DNA of 34,003 nt, taken from positions 49,149 to 83,151 of the forward strand of contig CAJUAB010000021.1 of NCBI GenBank assembly GCA_910583845.1, in the 5' to 3' direction. The notes below the pieces were generated by a model. It ran no database searches and had not been told where the DNA came from. It was given only the letters and a program-made list of their open reading frames with translations. Below are positions 16,417-25,274 of this stretch, piece after piece; position 1 is the stretch's first letter, and each line of letters begins with the position of its first letter. This DNA is from an uncultured Acetatifactor sp. (GTDB taxonomy: Bacteria; Bacillota; Clostridia; Lachnospirales; Lachnospiraceae). The position numbers and the translations under genes were made by a program.

Positions 16417-16935
16417 CTATTGTTTCGCGTCAAATCCATGTTGTACGACTCCCATGGCTGTGCCCGCGCTGTATGCTTCCCGATTGTAATTGGCCGTCTG
16501 AGGCGCAGTCCTCATGGACTGCAGGAGATTCATATCGAACTCCACAAGCTCCAGGCTGTGCTGAATCAGATCCCTGTTCCGCTCGTTGACAGCCTGCACC
16601 TGATTCACTGCCTCTCTGAGTCTGTCGCAGGCATCCGCCAGCTGCTTCTGCTCCGCAGGGCGGGCTGCCAGCATCTGCACCAGATCTCTGAGTTTCATCG
16701 TTTTAACATCCTTGTTAAGCACATCAGCAATGTCGGCAGTGATCTCCGCTCTCTTTTTTTCGAGATGGGTGATCCTGCCTACCCATTCCTGCTCTTCATC
16801 CGTGATTCTCTCTAAATGATTTAGATCGCCCCCAACGATGACAGGCGTCTTCTGGCCGGATAATTCCAGCAGCCCGTTGTACTCCACGCATTCCTGCTGC
16901 AGCACCGCAATCAGGTTTTCCATCAAACTAGCCAC
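16417..16935 (-). CDS. flgN: Flagellar export chaperone FlgN
   Basis: A 172-residue, mostly helical protein typical of FlgN: MENLIAVLQQECVEYNGLLE at the start, central EEQEWVGRITHLEKKRAEI, and a C-terminal region with AVNERNRDLIQHSLELVEFD. FlgN binds FlgK and FlgL in the cytoplasm and delivers them to FlhA. The likely start is GTG at 16935 with GAGG 9 nt upstream (inside the flgM stop region). An ATG four codons later is possible. It lies between flgM and the two flgK genes, the standard order. Confidence 0.93.
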   Translation of the reverse strand: MASLMENLIAVLQQECVEYNGLLELSGQKTPVIVGGDLNHLERITDEEQEWVGRITHLEKKRAEITADIADVLNKDVKTMKLRDLVQMLAARPAEQKQLADACDRLREAVNQVQAVNERNRDLIQHSLELVEFDMNLLQSMRTAPQTANYNREAYSAGTAMGVVQHGFDAKQ

Positions 16936-16941
16936 CGGTAA

Positions 16942-17217
16942 TTACCTCATTTCCCTATACTTCTCCATCAGTTTCTCAGCAAAGCGCTCATTGCTGACTT
17001 CATAGGTCCCGTCCTGTATCTTCGCCTTGATCGGAGCCGTAAACTCCTCCCGAATATCAGGTGTGGAAGCGACCGCGGCCTTGGCGATCTGAATATCTCT
17101 GCCAAAACTGCTGATCTGCAATCTGTCTGTCTTGGACGCCGCCGGAGACTTCTGTGTCTTCTCTGTGCGCTTTGCCTGATATAGTTGCTGTACCTGGTTA
17201 TAAGCCTCTATTCTCAT
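16942..17217 (-). CDS. flgM: Anti-sigma-D factor FlgM
   Basis: A 91-residue protein. The N-terminal half is polar and disordered (YNQVQQLYQAKRTEKTQKSP). The C-terminal half carries the sigma-binding helices: KTDRLQISSFGRDIQIAKAA, then APIKAKIQDGTYEVSNERFA with LMEKYRE. FlgM holds sigma-D (sigma-28) inactive until the hook is complete. The start at 17217 has GGGGGAG upstream; a longer frame to 17337 would cross the promoter and is rejected. It is first of the late flagellar operon and is driven by a good sigma-D promoter, giving a feedback loop. Confidence 0.94.
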   Translation of the reverse strand: MRIEAYNQVQQLYQAKRTEKTQKSPAASKTDRLQISSFGRDIQIAKAAVASTPDIREEFTAPIKAKIQDGTYEVSNERFAEKLMEKYREMR

Positions 17218-17293
17218 ATCCGACTCCCCCTTTCCAGAATGATCTTTCATTCTATAATAAAGTTCAGCCGCCCTGCGACCATTGTTACTAAAT

Positions 17294-17320
17294 TTATCGG
17301 ACAAAAGGGAAAATACTTTA
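17294..17320 (-). promoter_or_regulatory. Sigma-D (flagellar) promoter of the flgM operon
   Basis: Minus strand: TAAA (17320-17317), exactly 15 bp, then TCCGATAA (17301-17294). The consensus is TAAA-N15-GCCGATAT/A, so only one or two -10 bases differ. It lies about 77 bp upstream of the flgM start and after the terminator at 17367-17408. Confidence 0.85.
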
Positions 17321-17366
17321 GGGCCAAAACCGCACAATTCATGCCGCGCGGAAATTCCGTAATCGC

Positions 17367-17408
17367 AAAAAGGCGCTGTGGGCCCGCGCCAAGCGCTCCC
17401 ACAGCACC
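17367..17408 (-). terminator. Rho-independent terminator after the HD-GYP gene
   Basis: Minus strand: GGTGCTGTGGGAG (17408-17396), loop, GCCCACAGCGCC (17383-17372), then TTTTT (17371-17367). It is a strong GC-rich stem directly after the HD-GYP stop. It separates the signalling genes from the sigma-D-driven flgM operon. Confidence 0.9.
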
Positions 17409-17411
17409 CTG

Positions 17412-18482
17412 TCAGTTGCTGTCAGAATACAGTTCCAGTAATTTCTTTGAGGCCTCGAAGCATTGCAGGAGCTTTGGCGAAAAAGCGCCGCTCTCCCCGC
17501 TCATAATCTTCCGGAAGGCCGTCTCTTTGTCCACAGGCTTCTTGAAAATCCGCTCCGATACCAGTTCGTCGTACACATCCACTATGGAAACGATCTGGGC
17601 CGACAGAGGAATCTCCTCCCCCTCCAGCCCGTCCGGATACCCGCTGCCGTCGTAGCGCTCGTGGTGCCAGCGGCAGATCTCGCTGGAAACCCGGAACTGT
17701 TCCTCGTCCTGCACCTCCCGCAGAAGCTGCATGATTTCCTCCCCTTTGGTGGTATGACTTCTCAGGATCTGCCTCTCGTCCTCCGTGAGCTTCGCGGGAT
17801 TGAGCAAAACGGCATCGGGCACGGCAATCTTGCCCAGATCATGAATCACGGAGCCTCTGACAATCCGGTTGATTTCATCCTCATTCAGACCGCAGTCCGG
17901 AAATTCGTTTTTGTAAGCCACCGCCAGTATACGGGCGAAGCCCTTGATCCGTTTTACATGCTGCTCCGACTCCGACACACGGTATTCCATCACGGCCCCG
18001 ATGGCGTCCAGCAGATTGTCATAAAAGCCGTCCATTTTCTTCCGGCTCTCCTCCAGCTGCTTCTCCTTCTGCGCCAGTTCCTCCGAAAGCTGCTGAATCC
18101 GCGCGGCGCTCTCAAGCCGGTTCAGGACCTGCCTGCGGACCATGGCCGCGCTGTAGGGCTTACAGATCACCGAAACCGCTCCCTGGCTGTAGACCTTGCT
18201 GTCAATCTCCGGGTCAGGCTCCACAGTGGTGATGAACACCTGGATCTGCTCCGTCATTCCTCTGGACTGCATTACCTGTAGAATCTGATAGGCGCTGACC
18301 AGAGGAAGGTCCCAGTCCAGAAGTACCGCCGCCAGTTCGTTCCTCCTCTTCTGGATCTCCGCCAACACCTGTTTTCCGTCTTCCGCCTCTATAATGTCAT
18401 AGGCATCCGAAAGAGGCTCTCCCAGCAGCTTCCGATTTTCTCCGTCATTGCCCGCAATCAAAATGTCCTTCCTATCCGTCAT
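17412..18482 (-). CDS. Response regulator with HD-GYP phosphodiesterase domain
   Basis: 356 residues. REC domain at 5-122: D13, phosphate acceptor D56 (LLDWDLP) and K108 (ICKPYS); the usual first acidic pair is N12-D13 here. A coiled coil (about 125-150) links to the HD-GYP domain (about 155-350) with H175, H214-D215 (VIHDLGKIAVPD), H273-H274 and the GYP loop DGSGYPDGLEGEEIP (278-292). Such domains usually hydrolyse cyclic di-GMP, favouring motility. It ends 27 bp before the next gene upstream (FapA-like) begins and is last before the terminator. Its likely partner is the hybrid kinase two genes upstream. Confidence 0.93.
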   Translation of the reverse strand: MTDRKDILIAGNDGENRKLLGEPLSDAYDIIEAEDGKQVLAEIQKRRNELAAVLLDWDLPLVSAYQILQVMQSRGMTEQIQVFITTVEPDPEIDSKVYSQGAVSVICKPYSAAMVRRQVLNRLESAARIQQLSEELAQKEKQLEESRKKMDGFYDNLLDAIGAVMEYRVSESEQHVKRIKGFARILAVAYKNEFPDCGLNEDEINRIVRGSVIHDLGKIAVPDAVLLNPAKLTEDERQILRSHTTKGEEIMQLLREVQDEEQFRVSSEICRWHHERYDGSGYPDGLEGEEIPLSAQIVSIVDVYDELVSERIFKKPVDKETAFRKIMSGESGAFSPKLLQCFEASKKLLELYSDSN

Positions 18483-18507
18483 AGTTCCCTCTTTTCCGCT
18501 GATTCCT

Positions 18508-20343
18508 TCACTTCTTTTCCAACAACATCTCTTCTGTAAGCGTCATGCCCGGCGAGGCTTCCGTAATTTTCCTGGTCACGCCGTTTATGGTGACGCTGGT
18601 TCCGGGCCGCAGTTCCTTCTGGGCTTTCACAGTGGCCTGCATGGCGTTTTTCTTCACCGTCTTCAGATGCTCCTTTTTCTGTTCCAGCGCCGCCCATTCG
18701 CTGCTCTTGACCGCAGCGGCCTGTAAGATCTTCTGGTAGATTCTCTGATCGGATACGGCGCCTTCCCCGATCAGCTTCTCCAGCTTCTCCCTGCCTTCCT
18801 CCAGCTTCTCCTGCTCGGCGCTTACCTTCTTTTGCTGTTCCTTGATGTCCTGCAGCCGTTCTGTCAGTTCATACAGATTGGCCACGGTCACCGCGGTCAC
18901 CGTGCTGCCATAGTTGCCGATGATCCCGGCCTCGATGCCCGCGCTGGCGGTCATCTCCCCGCCCATAATGCGGCTCTTTCCTCCCTTTGCAATCACTCTG
19001 CCCTCTGAGCGCACAGAGCAGTCCAGGAAATAATTGCCCTCAATGTCACTGCCCGCCGTAAGCTTCACCCGCTCAAAAAATTTGCCCATGATCCGGCCGT
19101 CGGCCTGTATACTGCCCTGGTCCGCCGCGTTGACGCCGCTGCGCAGAATCACATTGTTTCCCGCCTCGATGCTGCCGCCGCTGACGAAACCGTCCACCAC
19201 CACATCTCCGGTGGCCCGGATCACGGCTTTTCCGCTGACACAGCCGCTGACATGCACGGTGCCGTCATAGATCACGCTGCCGCTGTAGCTGTTCACATCC
19301 CCGTTCACCAAATAGGTCTGCATCACGCTCAGCTTGCAGCGCTCCGCGTCATAGGTCACATATCCCTTGATGGCCGCCGTATACACTCTCTTCTCACTGT
19401 CCACCGCTATGCCGCTGCCCGTGAGGGGAGGCAGTTCCCGGCCCTTTTCACCGTCTATGGCAATTCCCGTCACCGTCATGCCGGATTTTCCCTTGCCGGC
19501 AGGCCGGTACTCCGCCAGCTTCTCCCCCGGCTGGGCGGTATCCGCCAGCACCACATGCGTATAGTCCACACTGCCGTCGGCCAGAAGTTCGGGGGCATCC
19601 GGCAGCTCCCTGTCAAAGGCCAGTTCATAATAGCCGTCCCTGCCCGGCATGGGAGGGATTCCCTGGGCGATCAGGATCTCCTTGCCCCTGGTCCCCTCTA
19701 TGGTGGCCTCATGCAGTCCGTCCGCCAGAATGCCGTGGCGCACCTCATACTTTTTAAGAAGGCGGCGAAGCTCCGCGATGGTGTAGGCACGCCCGTCGTC
19801 TTTGGGCAGCATGATCCACGCCTTCATCAGATCGGCGCTGAAATGAAGCCGGATATGGGTGTATTCATCCAGCACATACCTCTCCTGGCCTCTGCCGCCG
19901 CTCCTGTACTGATCCTCCATCAGGGCATGCCTCTTCTTGTACATGTCCGACACAGTATAAATCAGCCGGGCATACCCCGACACATCCAGGCCATACTCCA
20001 GACCCAGCCGGATCTGGTGCATCTGCTCCGCGTTGTACAGGGGATTCATGTACCATTTTACATCCACCTCCGACAGCATCCCCATGCGGATCTCCTTCAT
20101 CTGCATCCAGTTGTAGCAGCTCTGGGCGTAAAGCTGTACCGGCAGTTTCTGCCGGATGCCCAGTTCCACCTCCTGCAGCTGGGCGTCGTACAACCCCAGG
20201 GCTTCCAGTTCCGCCAGATCCACCGCCGGTTCCGGCTCCGGCTCCGGAAGCTCCTCTGTCTCCTCCTCCCCGCCCAGATCGACGGTCTCGCCATTGGCCA
20301 TCCCGATCAGACCGTTGGCCGCCTGGAGCAGTTCGTCAATCAT
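18508..20343 (-). CDS. FapA/DUF342 protein with N-terminal QM-IRLGL helical repeats
   Basis: About 611 residues. After an acidic stretch (26-44), residues about 52-140 hold three or more repeats of about 26 residues (YDAQLQEVELGIRQKL; YNWMQMKEIRMGM; YNAEQMHQIRLGLEYGLDVS). The middle is the FapA (flagellar assembly protein A)/DUF342 region: IPPMPGRDGYYELAF and PAGKGKSGMTVTGIAI, then a right-handed beta-helix of VNGDVNSYSGSVIYDGTV-type turns to about 475. A coiled coil (about 485-560) and a small C-terminal domain follow. FapA-type proteins are linked to polar flagellum or polarity functions in other bacteria. The start at 20343 has AGGAGAG 7 nt upstream; an ATG at 20379 is the alternative. It lies between the kinase and HD-GYP genes. 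Confidence 0.88.
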   Translation of the reverse strand: MIDELLQAANGLIGMANGETVDLGGEEETEELPEPEPEPAVDLAELEALGLYDAQLQEVELGIRQKLPVQLYAQSCYNWMQMKEIRMGMLSEVDVKWYMNPLYNAEQMHQIRLGLEYGLDVSGYARLIYTVSDMYKKRHALMEDQYRSGGRGQERYVLDEYTHIRLHFSADLMKAWIMLPKDDGRAYTIAELRRLLKKYEVRHGILADGLHEATIEGTRGKEILIAQGIPPMPGRDGYYELAFDRELPDAPELLADGSVDYTHVVLADTAQPGEKLAEYRPAGKGKSGMTVTGIAIDGEKGRELPPLTGSGIAVDSEKRVYTAAIKGYVTYDAERCKLSVMQTYLVNGDVNSYSGSVIYDGTVHVSGCVSGKAVIRATGDVVVDGFVSGGSIEAGNNVILRSGVNAADQGSIQADGRIMGKFFERVKLTAGSDIEGNYFLDCSVRSEGRVIAKGGKSRIMGGEMTASAGIEAGIIGNYGSTVTAVTVANLYELTERLQDIKEQQKKVSAEQEKLEEGREKLEKLIGEGAVSDQRIYQKILQAAAVKSSEWAALEQKKEHLKTVKKNAMQATVKAQKELRPGTSVTINGVTRKITEASPGMTLTEEMLLEKK

Positions 20344-20413
20344 GGATTTACTCTCCTGAAAAAGCAATGTGCCGCTCATCTATTTCTTTTCCGCCTCCGC
20401 TTTCCGCATTTTG

Positions 20414-23386
20414 TCATAACCAGCTTCTCAATATCGCTTCCAGTTTGTCCATATCCAGCGGCTTGGCAATATGCTCGTTCATCCCCATATCCTTGGCCAT
20501 GACCACATCCTCCGCAAACGCGTTGGCGGTCATGGCGATAATGGGCAGCTTATCCGTATAAGCCCTGCCCAGCGCACGAATCCCTTTAGCCGAATCATAA
20601 CCGTTCATAACCGGCATCTGGATATCCATAAACACCAGATCATAATACCCGTCTTCGGAGGCCGCCACCATATCCAGCGCGATTCTGCCGTTTTCCGCAG
20701 TCTCGATCTGCAGCCCCGTCATACCCAGAATCTCCTGGGCAATCTCCCTGTTCAGTTCGTTGTCCTCCACCAGGAGCACCCGCTTGCCGGAATAGTCCAT
20801 CTCCGCGATATCTGAGAGCACATCCCTGGTATCCTCCTCCGTGCCGCCGTTGACAATCTCCTTGAACACCGATATGAGCCTGGATTTGAACAGGGGCTTG
20901 GCAATGAAGGTATCCACACCCGCCGCTCTTGCCTCCGACTCGATCTCGGTCCAGTCGTAGGAAGAAAATACGATGATGGGGATATCGCTCCCCACATTCT
21001 CCCGAATGGCGCGGGTCGTCTCCACGCCGTCCATGCCGGGCATCATCCAGTCCACAATCACGGCAAAAAAGCCGTTTCCCGCCTTATGCCGCTCCACCAC
21101 CCGGGTCACCGCCGCCTCGCCGGAAGTAACCCATTCGCTCTCCATGCCGATATCCCGCAGGATATCCGTTGTGCTCCTGCATACATCCTCATCGTCATCC
21201 ACCACCAGCACCGGCAGCTTTTCCAGTTCCTCCGTGGAGGTCAGATCCTCGTCCTGCAGTTTCAGATAGATGGTGACCGTAAATCTGGAGCCCTCGCCCA
21301 GTTTGCTCTCCACCTTGATATCACCGTTCATCATATTGACAATATTCTTGGTGATGGCCATGCCCAGGCCGGTGCCCTGGACCTTCAGCGCCCTCTCGTC
21401 ATCCGATCGCTCAAAGGGATGGAATATCTTCTCCACAAATTCCTCGGACATCCCTATGCCGTTGTCCTCAAAGACAAACTCATAGCAGCCCACCCGCTTC
21501 TTGTTGGTAGGTTTTTCAAAGATGGTTATGTCGATATTGCCGCCGTCCGGCGTATACTTCACCGAGTTGCCCACGATATTCACAAAGACCTGCTGGATGC
21601 GCAGACTGTCTCCGAACACATTCTCATGGGAAATATTGTTGATCTTCACATTCAGTTCATGCCCATGCTCCTTGGCCAGGGGCTTCACCATGGTGAGCAG
21701 ATTTTCGATCAGCTGAGACAGATTGAAGTCCTCCTCCGTCAACGTGACCTTGCCGCTCTCGATCCGGCTCATATCCAGAACCTCGTTGATCAGAGACAAA
21801 AGATGGCGGCTGGCTACCGTTATTTTGGAGAGACAGTCCACCACCCTGTCGCGGTCATCAATATGGGCTCCCGCGATAGCCGTCATGCCGATGATGGCAT
21901 TCATGGGAGTGCGGATATCATGGCTCATCTTGGAGAGGAAATCAGACTTGGCGTAATTGGCCGCCTCCGCCCGTTCCGCGGCAAGGGCAAACAACTCCTT
22001 CTGCTTTTCCTCGTTCTTTATCATCTCGTCAATGCTGCGCACCGTCATGGTGACGGCCACGGGCTTTCCGTTCTCTGTCTCGGAGGCCACCAGGGTAATC
22101 TGGCACCATTCATGATCTCCGTCCGCTTTTTTCTGGCAGTATTTCAGATTAATATGATCTTTGTCGGACAGTTCCCGGACAATAGACTCCGGGCTCAGAA
22201 ACGCTCTGACCTCCTCCAGGCAGTCCTCCACAATGTTCTCTTTGCCGAACTGCTCCGCCAGCATGGTCCCGTAGTTCTGAGGCTCGTTGTTCTCCCCGAT
22301 CGGATAGATCAACCGACTGCTCAAGTCCTGCAAATCCAGATAGTACACAGCCTGGTACGTCAGGGCCGTACTGGCCATGGCGCTCTGGGAAATACGGTTG
22401 CTCCTGGCGATGGACTCTCTCTCCGATATCAGCCTCTGGGCCTGGAGTTCCTTATTGTAATCCCGTACGCCGATCAGCACCACGCCCACCAGCCCCAGCA
22501 GGATAATCAGAACACTGATCTTGTTGAAGGTATCCACGCCTGCCAGCAGCTCCGCCTCCGGAATCGTCAGGATCGCGACCCAGCCGTTGTCCAGCGTATG
22601 ATAATATACATTGCGTTCGTGGTTGTCCATGGCAATAATGCGTTCCAGTGCGCCGTCGCCTGTCTCCAGGTCCATCCGGGTATGGAGGGAGTCCATAAAT
22701 TCCTGAAACTCCTCATATGTATGCTTAAGCGGCGTCTTATAGAAGAACAGCGTTCCGTTCTGGTCGCACAGATAATAGCTGGCCAGATTGGGCAGATCCA
22801 TCTCCACATTGTTGGCCTCAAAACCGGAAAACTGGATATCCATGGCCAGAAAACTGCCGCTGTCGGGAATCCTCTGAGAGATTGTGATCAGCGGCATGCC
22901 GCTCTCCCCGTCCATGTAGGCCGAGGACACATAGACCTCCCCGTCGGCCTCCGCCATATTCACATAGTACTCCTGCTGTCTGGCCACGTAGCTGTCCACA
23001 TCCTCCACCGGAAGTCCGTAGGATATGGTCCGGGTGCCGTCCAGAACTTTTCCGTAAATGGAGATGTTCTCTTCCCCGAACATCTCCAGCAGGCCTTTCA
23101 TGATGATGTTGAACCCGTCCTGCATCTCCTCCAGCGTGGCTCCCTTCGCCTCAAAAGATTCCACATAATCCGTACACAGGGTCAGAAAGGATTCAAAGGC
23201 CGCCAGATTGGATATCTCGGTGGCCGAGTAATTCGTGACCAGATTTCTCCCCAGTTTTTCGGAATTGCTCATAATGGCGGCGCGCATGGAAAATATACAT
23301 GTTATGATAAATACCGTAAGCATGGCAAGGATGACAATATTGGTTCTGAGTTTCCTGAAAATCTTGCTTTTGTTGATTTGCCCCAT
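20414..23386 (-). CDS. Hybrid sensor histidine kinase with two receiver domains
   Basis: About 990 residues. TM1 at 15-38, an extracytoplasmic sensor (about 40-288, Cache-like in layout), TM2 at 289-307, and a PAS-like region (about 340-455). HisKA has H489 in FLSKMSHDIRTPMNAI. HATPase_c (about 590-710) has N607 in VGNSVKYTPDGG, DNGIGM (641-646) and GTGLGM (671-676). Receiver 1 (about 725-845) has acceptor D779; receiver 2 (about 867-990) has acceptor D921 in FMDIQMP. No HPt domain is present, so phosphotransfer must pass to another protein or end in the receivers. The start at 23386 has AAAGGAG 10 nt upstream; the longer frame begins with TTG at 23455. The ligand is unknown. Confidence 0.93.
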   Translation of the reverse strand: MGQINKSKIFRKLRTNIVILAMLTVFIITCIFSMRAAIMSNSEKLGRNLVTNYSATEISNLAAFESFLTLCTDYVESFEAKGATLEEMQDGFNIIMKGLLEMFGEENISIYGKVLDGTRTISYGLPVEDVDSYVARQQEYYVNMAEADGEVYVSSAYMDGESGMPLITISQRIPDSGSFLAMDIQFSGFEANNVEMDLPNLASYYLCDQNGTLFFYKTPLKHTYEEFQEFMDSLHTRMDLETGDGALERIIAMDNHERNVYYHTLDNGWVAILTIPEAELLAGVDTFNKISVLIILLGLVGVVLIGVRDYNKELQAQRLISERESIARSNRISQSAMASTALTYQAVYYLDLQDLSSRLIYPIGENNEPQNYGTMLAEQFGKENIVEDCLEEVRAFLSPESIVRELSDKDHINLKYCQKKADGDHEWCQITLVASETENGKPVAVTMTVRSIDEMIKNEEKQKELFALAAERAEAANYAKSDFLSKMSHDIRTPMNAIIGMTAIAGAHIDDRDRVVDCLSKITVASRHLLSLINEVLDMSRIESGKVTLTEEDFNLSQLIENLLTMVKPLAKEHGHELNVKINNISHENVFGDSLRIQQVFVNIVGNSVKYTPDGGNIDITIFEKPTNKKRVGCYEFVFEDNGIGMSEEFVEKIFHPFERSDDERALKVQGTGLGMAITKNIVNMMNGDIKVESKLGEGSRFTVTIYLKLQDEDLTSTEELEKLPVLVVDDDEDVCRSTTDILRDIGMESEWVTSGEAAVTRVVERHKAGNGFFAVIVDWMMPGMDGVETTRAIRENVGSDIPIIVFSSYDWTEIESEARAAGVDTFIAKPLFKSRLISVFKEIVNGGTEEDTRDVLSDIAEMDYSGKRVLLVEDNELNREIAQEILGMTGLQIETAENGRIALDMVAASEDGYYDLVFMDIQMPVMNGYDSAKGIRALGRAYTDKLPIIAMTANAFAEDVVMAKDMGMNEHIAKPLDMDKLEAILRSWL

Positions 23387-23462
23387 GGACGTTTTGCTCC
23401 TTTTTTTGTTGACTGCATTTGATTTTATCATAACACCATTCAGAGGGATCGTCAAATCTATC

Positions 23463-25274
23463 TTAGAATATTTTTGCGTCCTCCGCCTGTCCCGTCTGGG
23501 TCAGATACATCCGCGCGTATTCACCGTTCAGGGCCATAAGCTGCCGGTGGTCGCCCTGCTCCGCAATCCTTCCGTCCCGGATCAGCAGGATCAGATCCGA
23601 ATCCCGTATGGTGGACAGACGGTGGGCAATAATAAAGGAAGTCCGTCCCCGGGTGATGGCCAGCATGGCCCGGCGGATATGCTGCTCCGTCACCGTATCC
23701 ACGCTGCTGGTGGCCTCATCCAATATCATGATGGGCGCGCGTTGCAGCACCGCTCTGGCAATCGTCAAAAGCTGCCGCTCTCCCTGGCTCAGTTCCGCGC
23801 CTCCCTGGTGCAGTACCGTATCATAGCCCTGGGGAAGCCGGCGTATAAAACCGTCCGCTCCCGCCACCTCCGCCGCGGCCTGAATTTCCTCCATGGACAC
23901 GTCGTCACGGCCATAGCCGATATTATCCCGGATGGAAACGCCAAAAAGCGCCGTATCCTGGAGCACCACGCCAAAGGCCCGGCGCAGGTCTCCCATACGG
24001 TACTCCCGCAGGTCACACCCGTCCAGAAGAATGGCCCCCTCCTGCACGTCGTAGAAGCGGGTCAGCAGATTGATCAGCGTGGTCTTTCCCGAACCCGTGG
24101 GCCCCGCCACCGCCACCCTTGTTCCCGCCGGAATCTCCAGGTCAATATTCCGTAAAACCGGTTTATCGGGCCGATAGCCAAAAGTCACATTCCGGAAGCT
24201 CACGGCTCCGCGTACCTGCTCCGCGCTCCTGGCCCCGGGCATATCCCGCGGCTCACAGGCTTCATCCAGGATCTCTATGATCCGCTCCGCTCCCGCCACC
24301 GCCGTCTGGAAATTGTTGTATATATTGGCAATGTCCACAAACGGCCGGGAGAACTGTCTGGAATACAGCAGAAAGCTGGAGATCTCCCCCACAGTCAGTC
24401 TCCCCTCAAGCGCCATCACCCCGCTGGCGATGGCAATCAGCACATAGGTCAGATTGTTGATCACATTCATCATGGGCATCAGATAGCCGGAGGCGATCTG
24501 GGCTCTGGTGGCCACCTGGCAGAAGGCGTCATTGTTCTCTATGAATTTCTCCACCATCTCCCGCTCCTGGCCGAAAGCCTTGACCATGCTGATGCCGGAG
24601 ACGCTTTCCTCCACCTGACCGTTGAGTTTTCCCAGGATGGCCTGCTGCCGGCGAAAGAGCACCTTCGTCCGGCTGGTCACCGCCCGGGTCAGCAGAAAGA
24701 TCAGCAGAACCGCGAAGAGCGCGATCACCGTGAGCAGCGGACTCATACAGATCATGACGCAGAAAATGCCCGTGATGGTAAATCCATACATCATCAGCTG
24801 GGTCAGGGAATCCGATATGGTGACGCTGATGTTGTCCACATCGTTGGTCAGACGGCTCATCAGCTCGCCGTGCTGCCTGGTGTCAAAAAAGGACAGGGGC
24901 AGTTTTTCCATATGGGCAAAGAGGCTGGTGCGGATATGCAGGATCATCCTCTGTCCGATGCCCGCCATCAGAAACTGCTGCATAAAACGGATCAGCCAAT
25001 CCCCCAGATACAGCGCCGCCAGCATCGCCAGCAGCATAAGGCCCGGACTCCCTCTGTCAATGCTGTTGACCAGCTTTCCGATCAGGTAGGGGGAGAGGAT
25101 GGCGGAGCCGGAGGCCAGGGCGGACAGAAACAGGATAAAGCCCAGTCCCTTTCTGTGACCTTCCGTCAGCTGCCACAGGCGGATCAGTGTGCCCTTCATA
25201 TCCTTGGGTTTCACGGCGGGGACTCCCCGCGCCCGGCCCAGCTGAGAGGGCGGCGTGGCCATATTCTTATCCAT
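23463..25274 (-). CDS. Heterodimeric ABC exporter, catalytic subunit
   Basis: 603 residues: six-helix exporter membrane domain (about 40-330) then an ATPase domain. Walker A GPTGSGKTT (391-399), Walker B IMILDE with catalytic E520, and switch H551 are intact, but the signature is LSQGE (495-499) instead of LSGGQ. It is paired with the upstream gene, whose Walker B glutamate and switch histidine are altered. This complementary pattern is that of heterodimeric multidrug/peptide exporters such as BmrCD or TM287/288. The start at 25274 has GGAGGAGG upstream and overlaps the partner gene by 8 bp. The substrate is unknown; no peptidase domain or nearby precursor peptide was found. Confidence 0.94.
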   Translation of the reverse strand: MDKNMATPPSQLGRARGVPAVKPKDMKGTLIRLWQLTEGHRKGLGFILFLSALASGSAILSPYLIGKLVNSIDRGSPGLMLLAMLAALYLGDWLIRFMQQFLMAGIGQRMILHIRTSLFAHMEKLPLSFFDTRQHGELMSRLTNDVDNISVTISDSLTQLMMYGFTITGIFCVMICMSPLLTVIALFAVLLIFLLTRAVTSRTKVLFRRQQAILGKLNGQVEESVSGISMVKAFGQEREMVEKFIENNDAFCQVATRAQIASGYLMPMMNVINNLTYVLIAIASGVMALEGRLTVGEISSFLLYSRQFSRPFVDIANIYNNFQTAVAGAERIIEILDEACEPRDMPGARSAEQVRGAVSFRNVTFGYRPDKPVLRNIDLEIPAGTRVAVAGPTGSGKTTLINLLTRFYDVQEGAILLDGCDLREYRMGDLRRAFGVVLQDTALFGVSIRDNIGYGRDDVSMEEIQAAAEVAGADGFIRRLPQGYDTVLHQGGAELSQGERQLLTIARAVLQRAPIMILDEATSSVDTVTEQHIRRAMLAITRGRTSFIIAHRLSTIRDSDLILLIRDGRIAEQGDHRQLMALNGEYARMYLTQTGQAEDAKIF

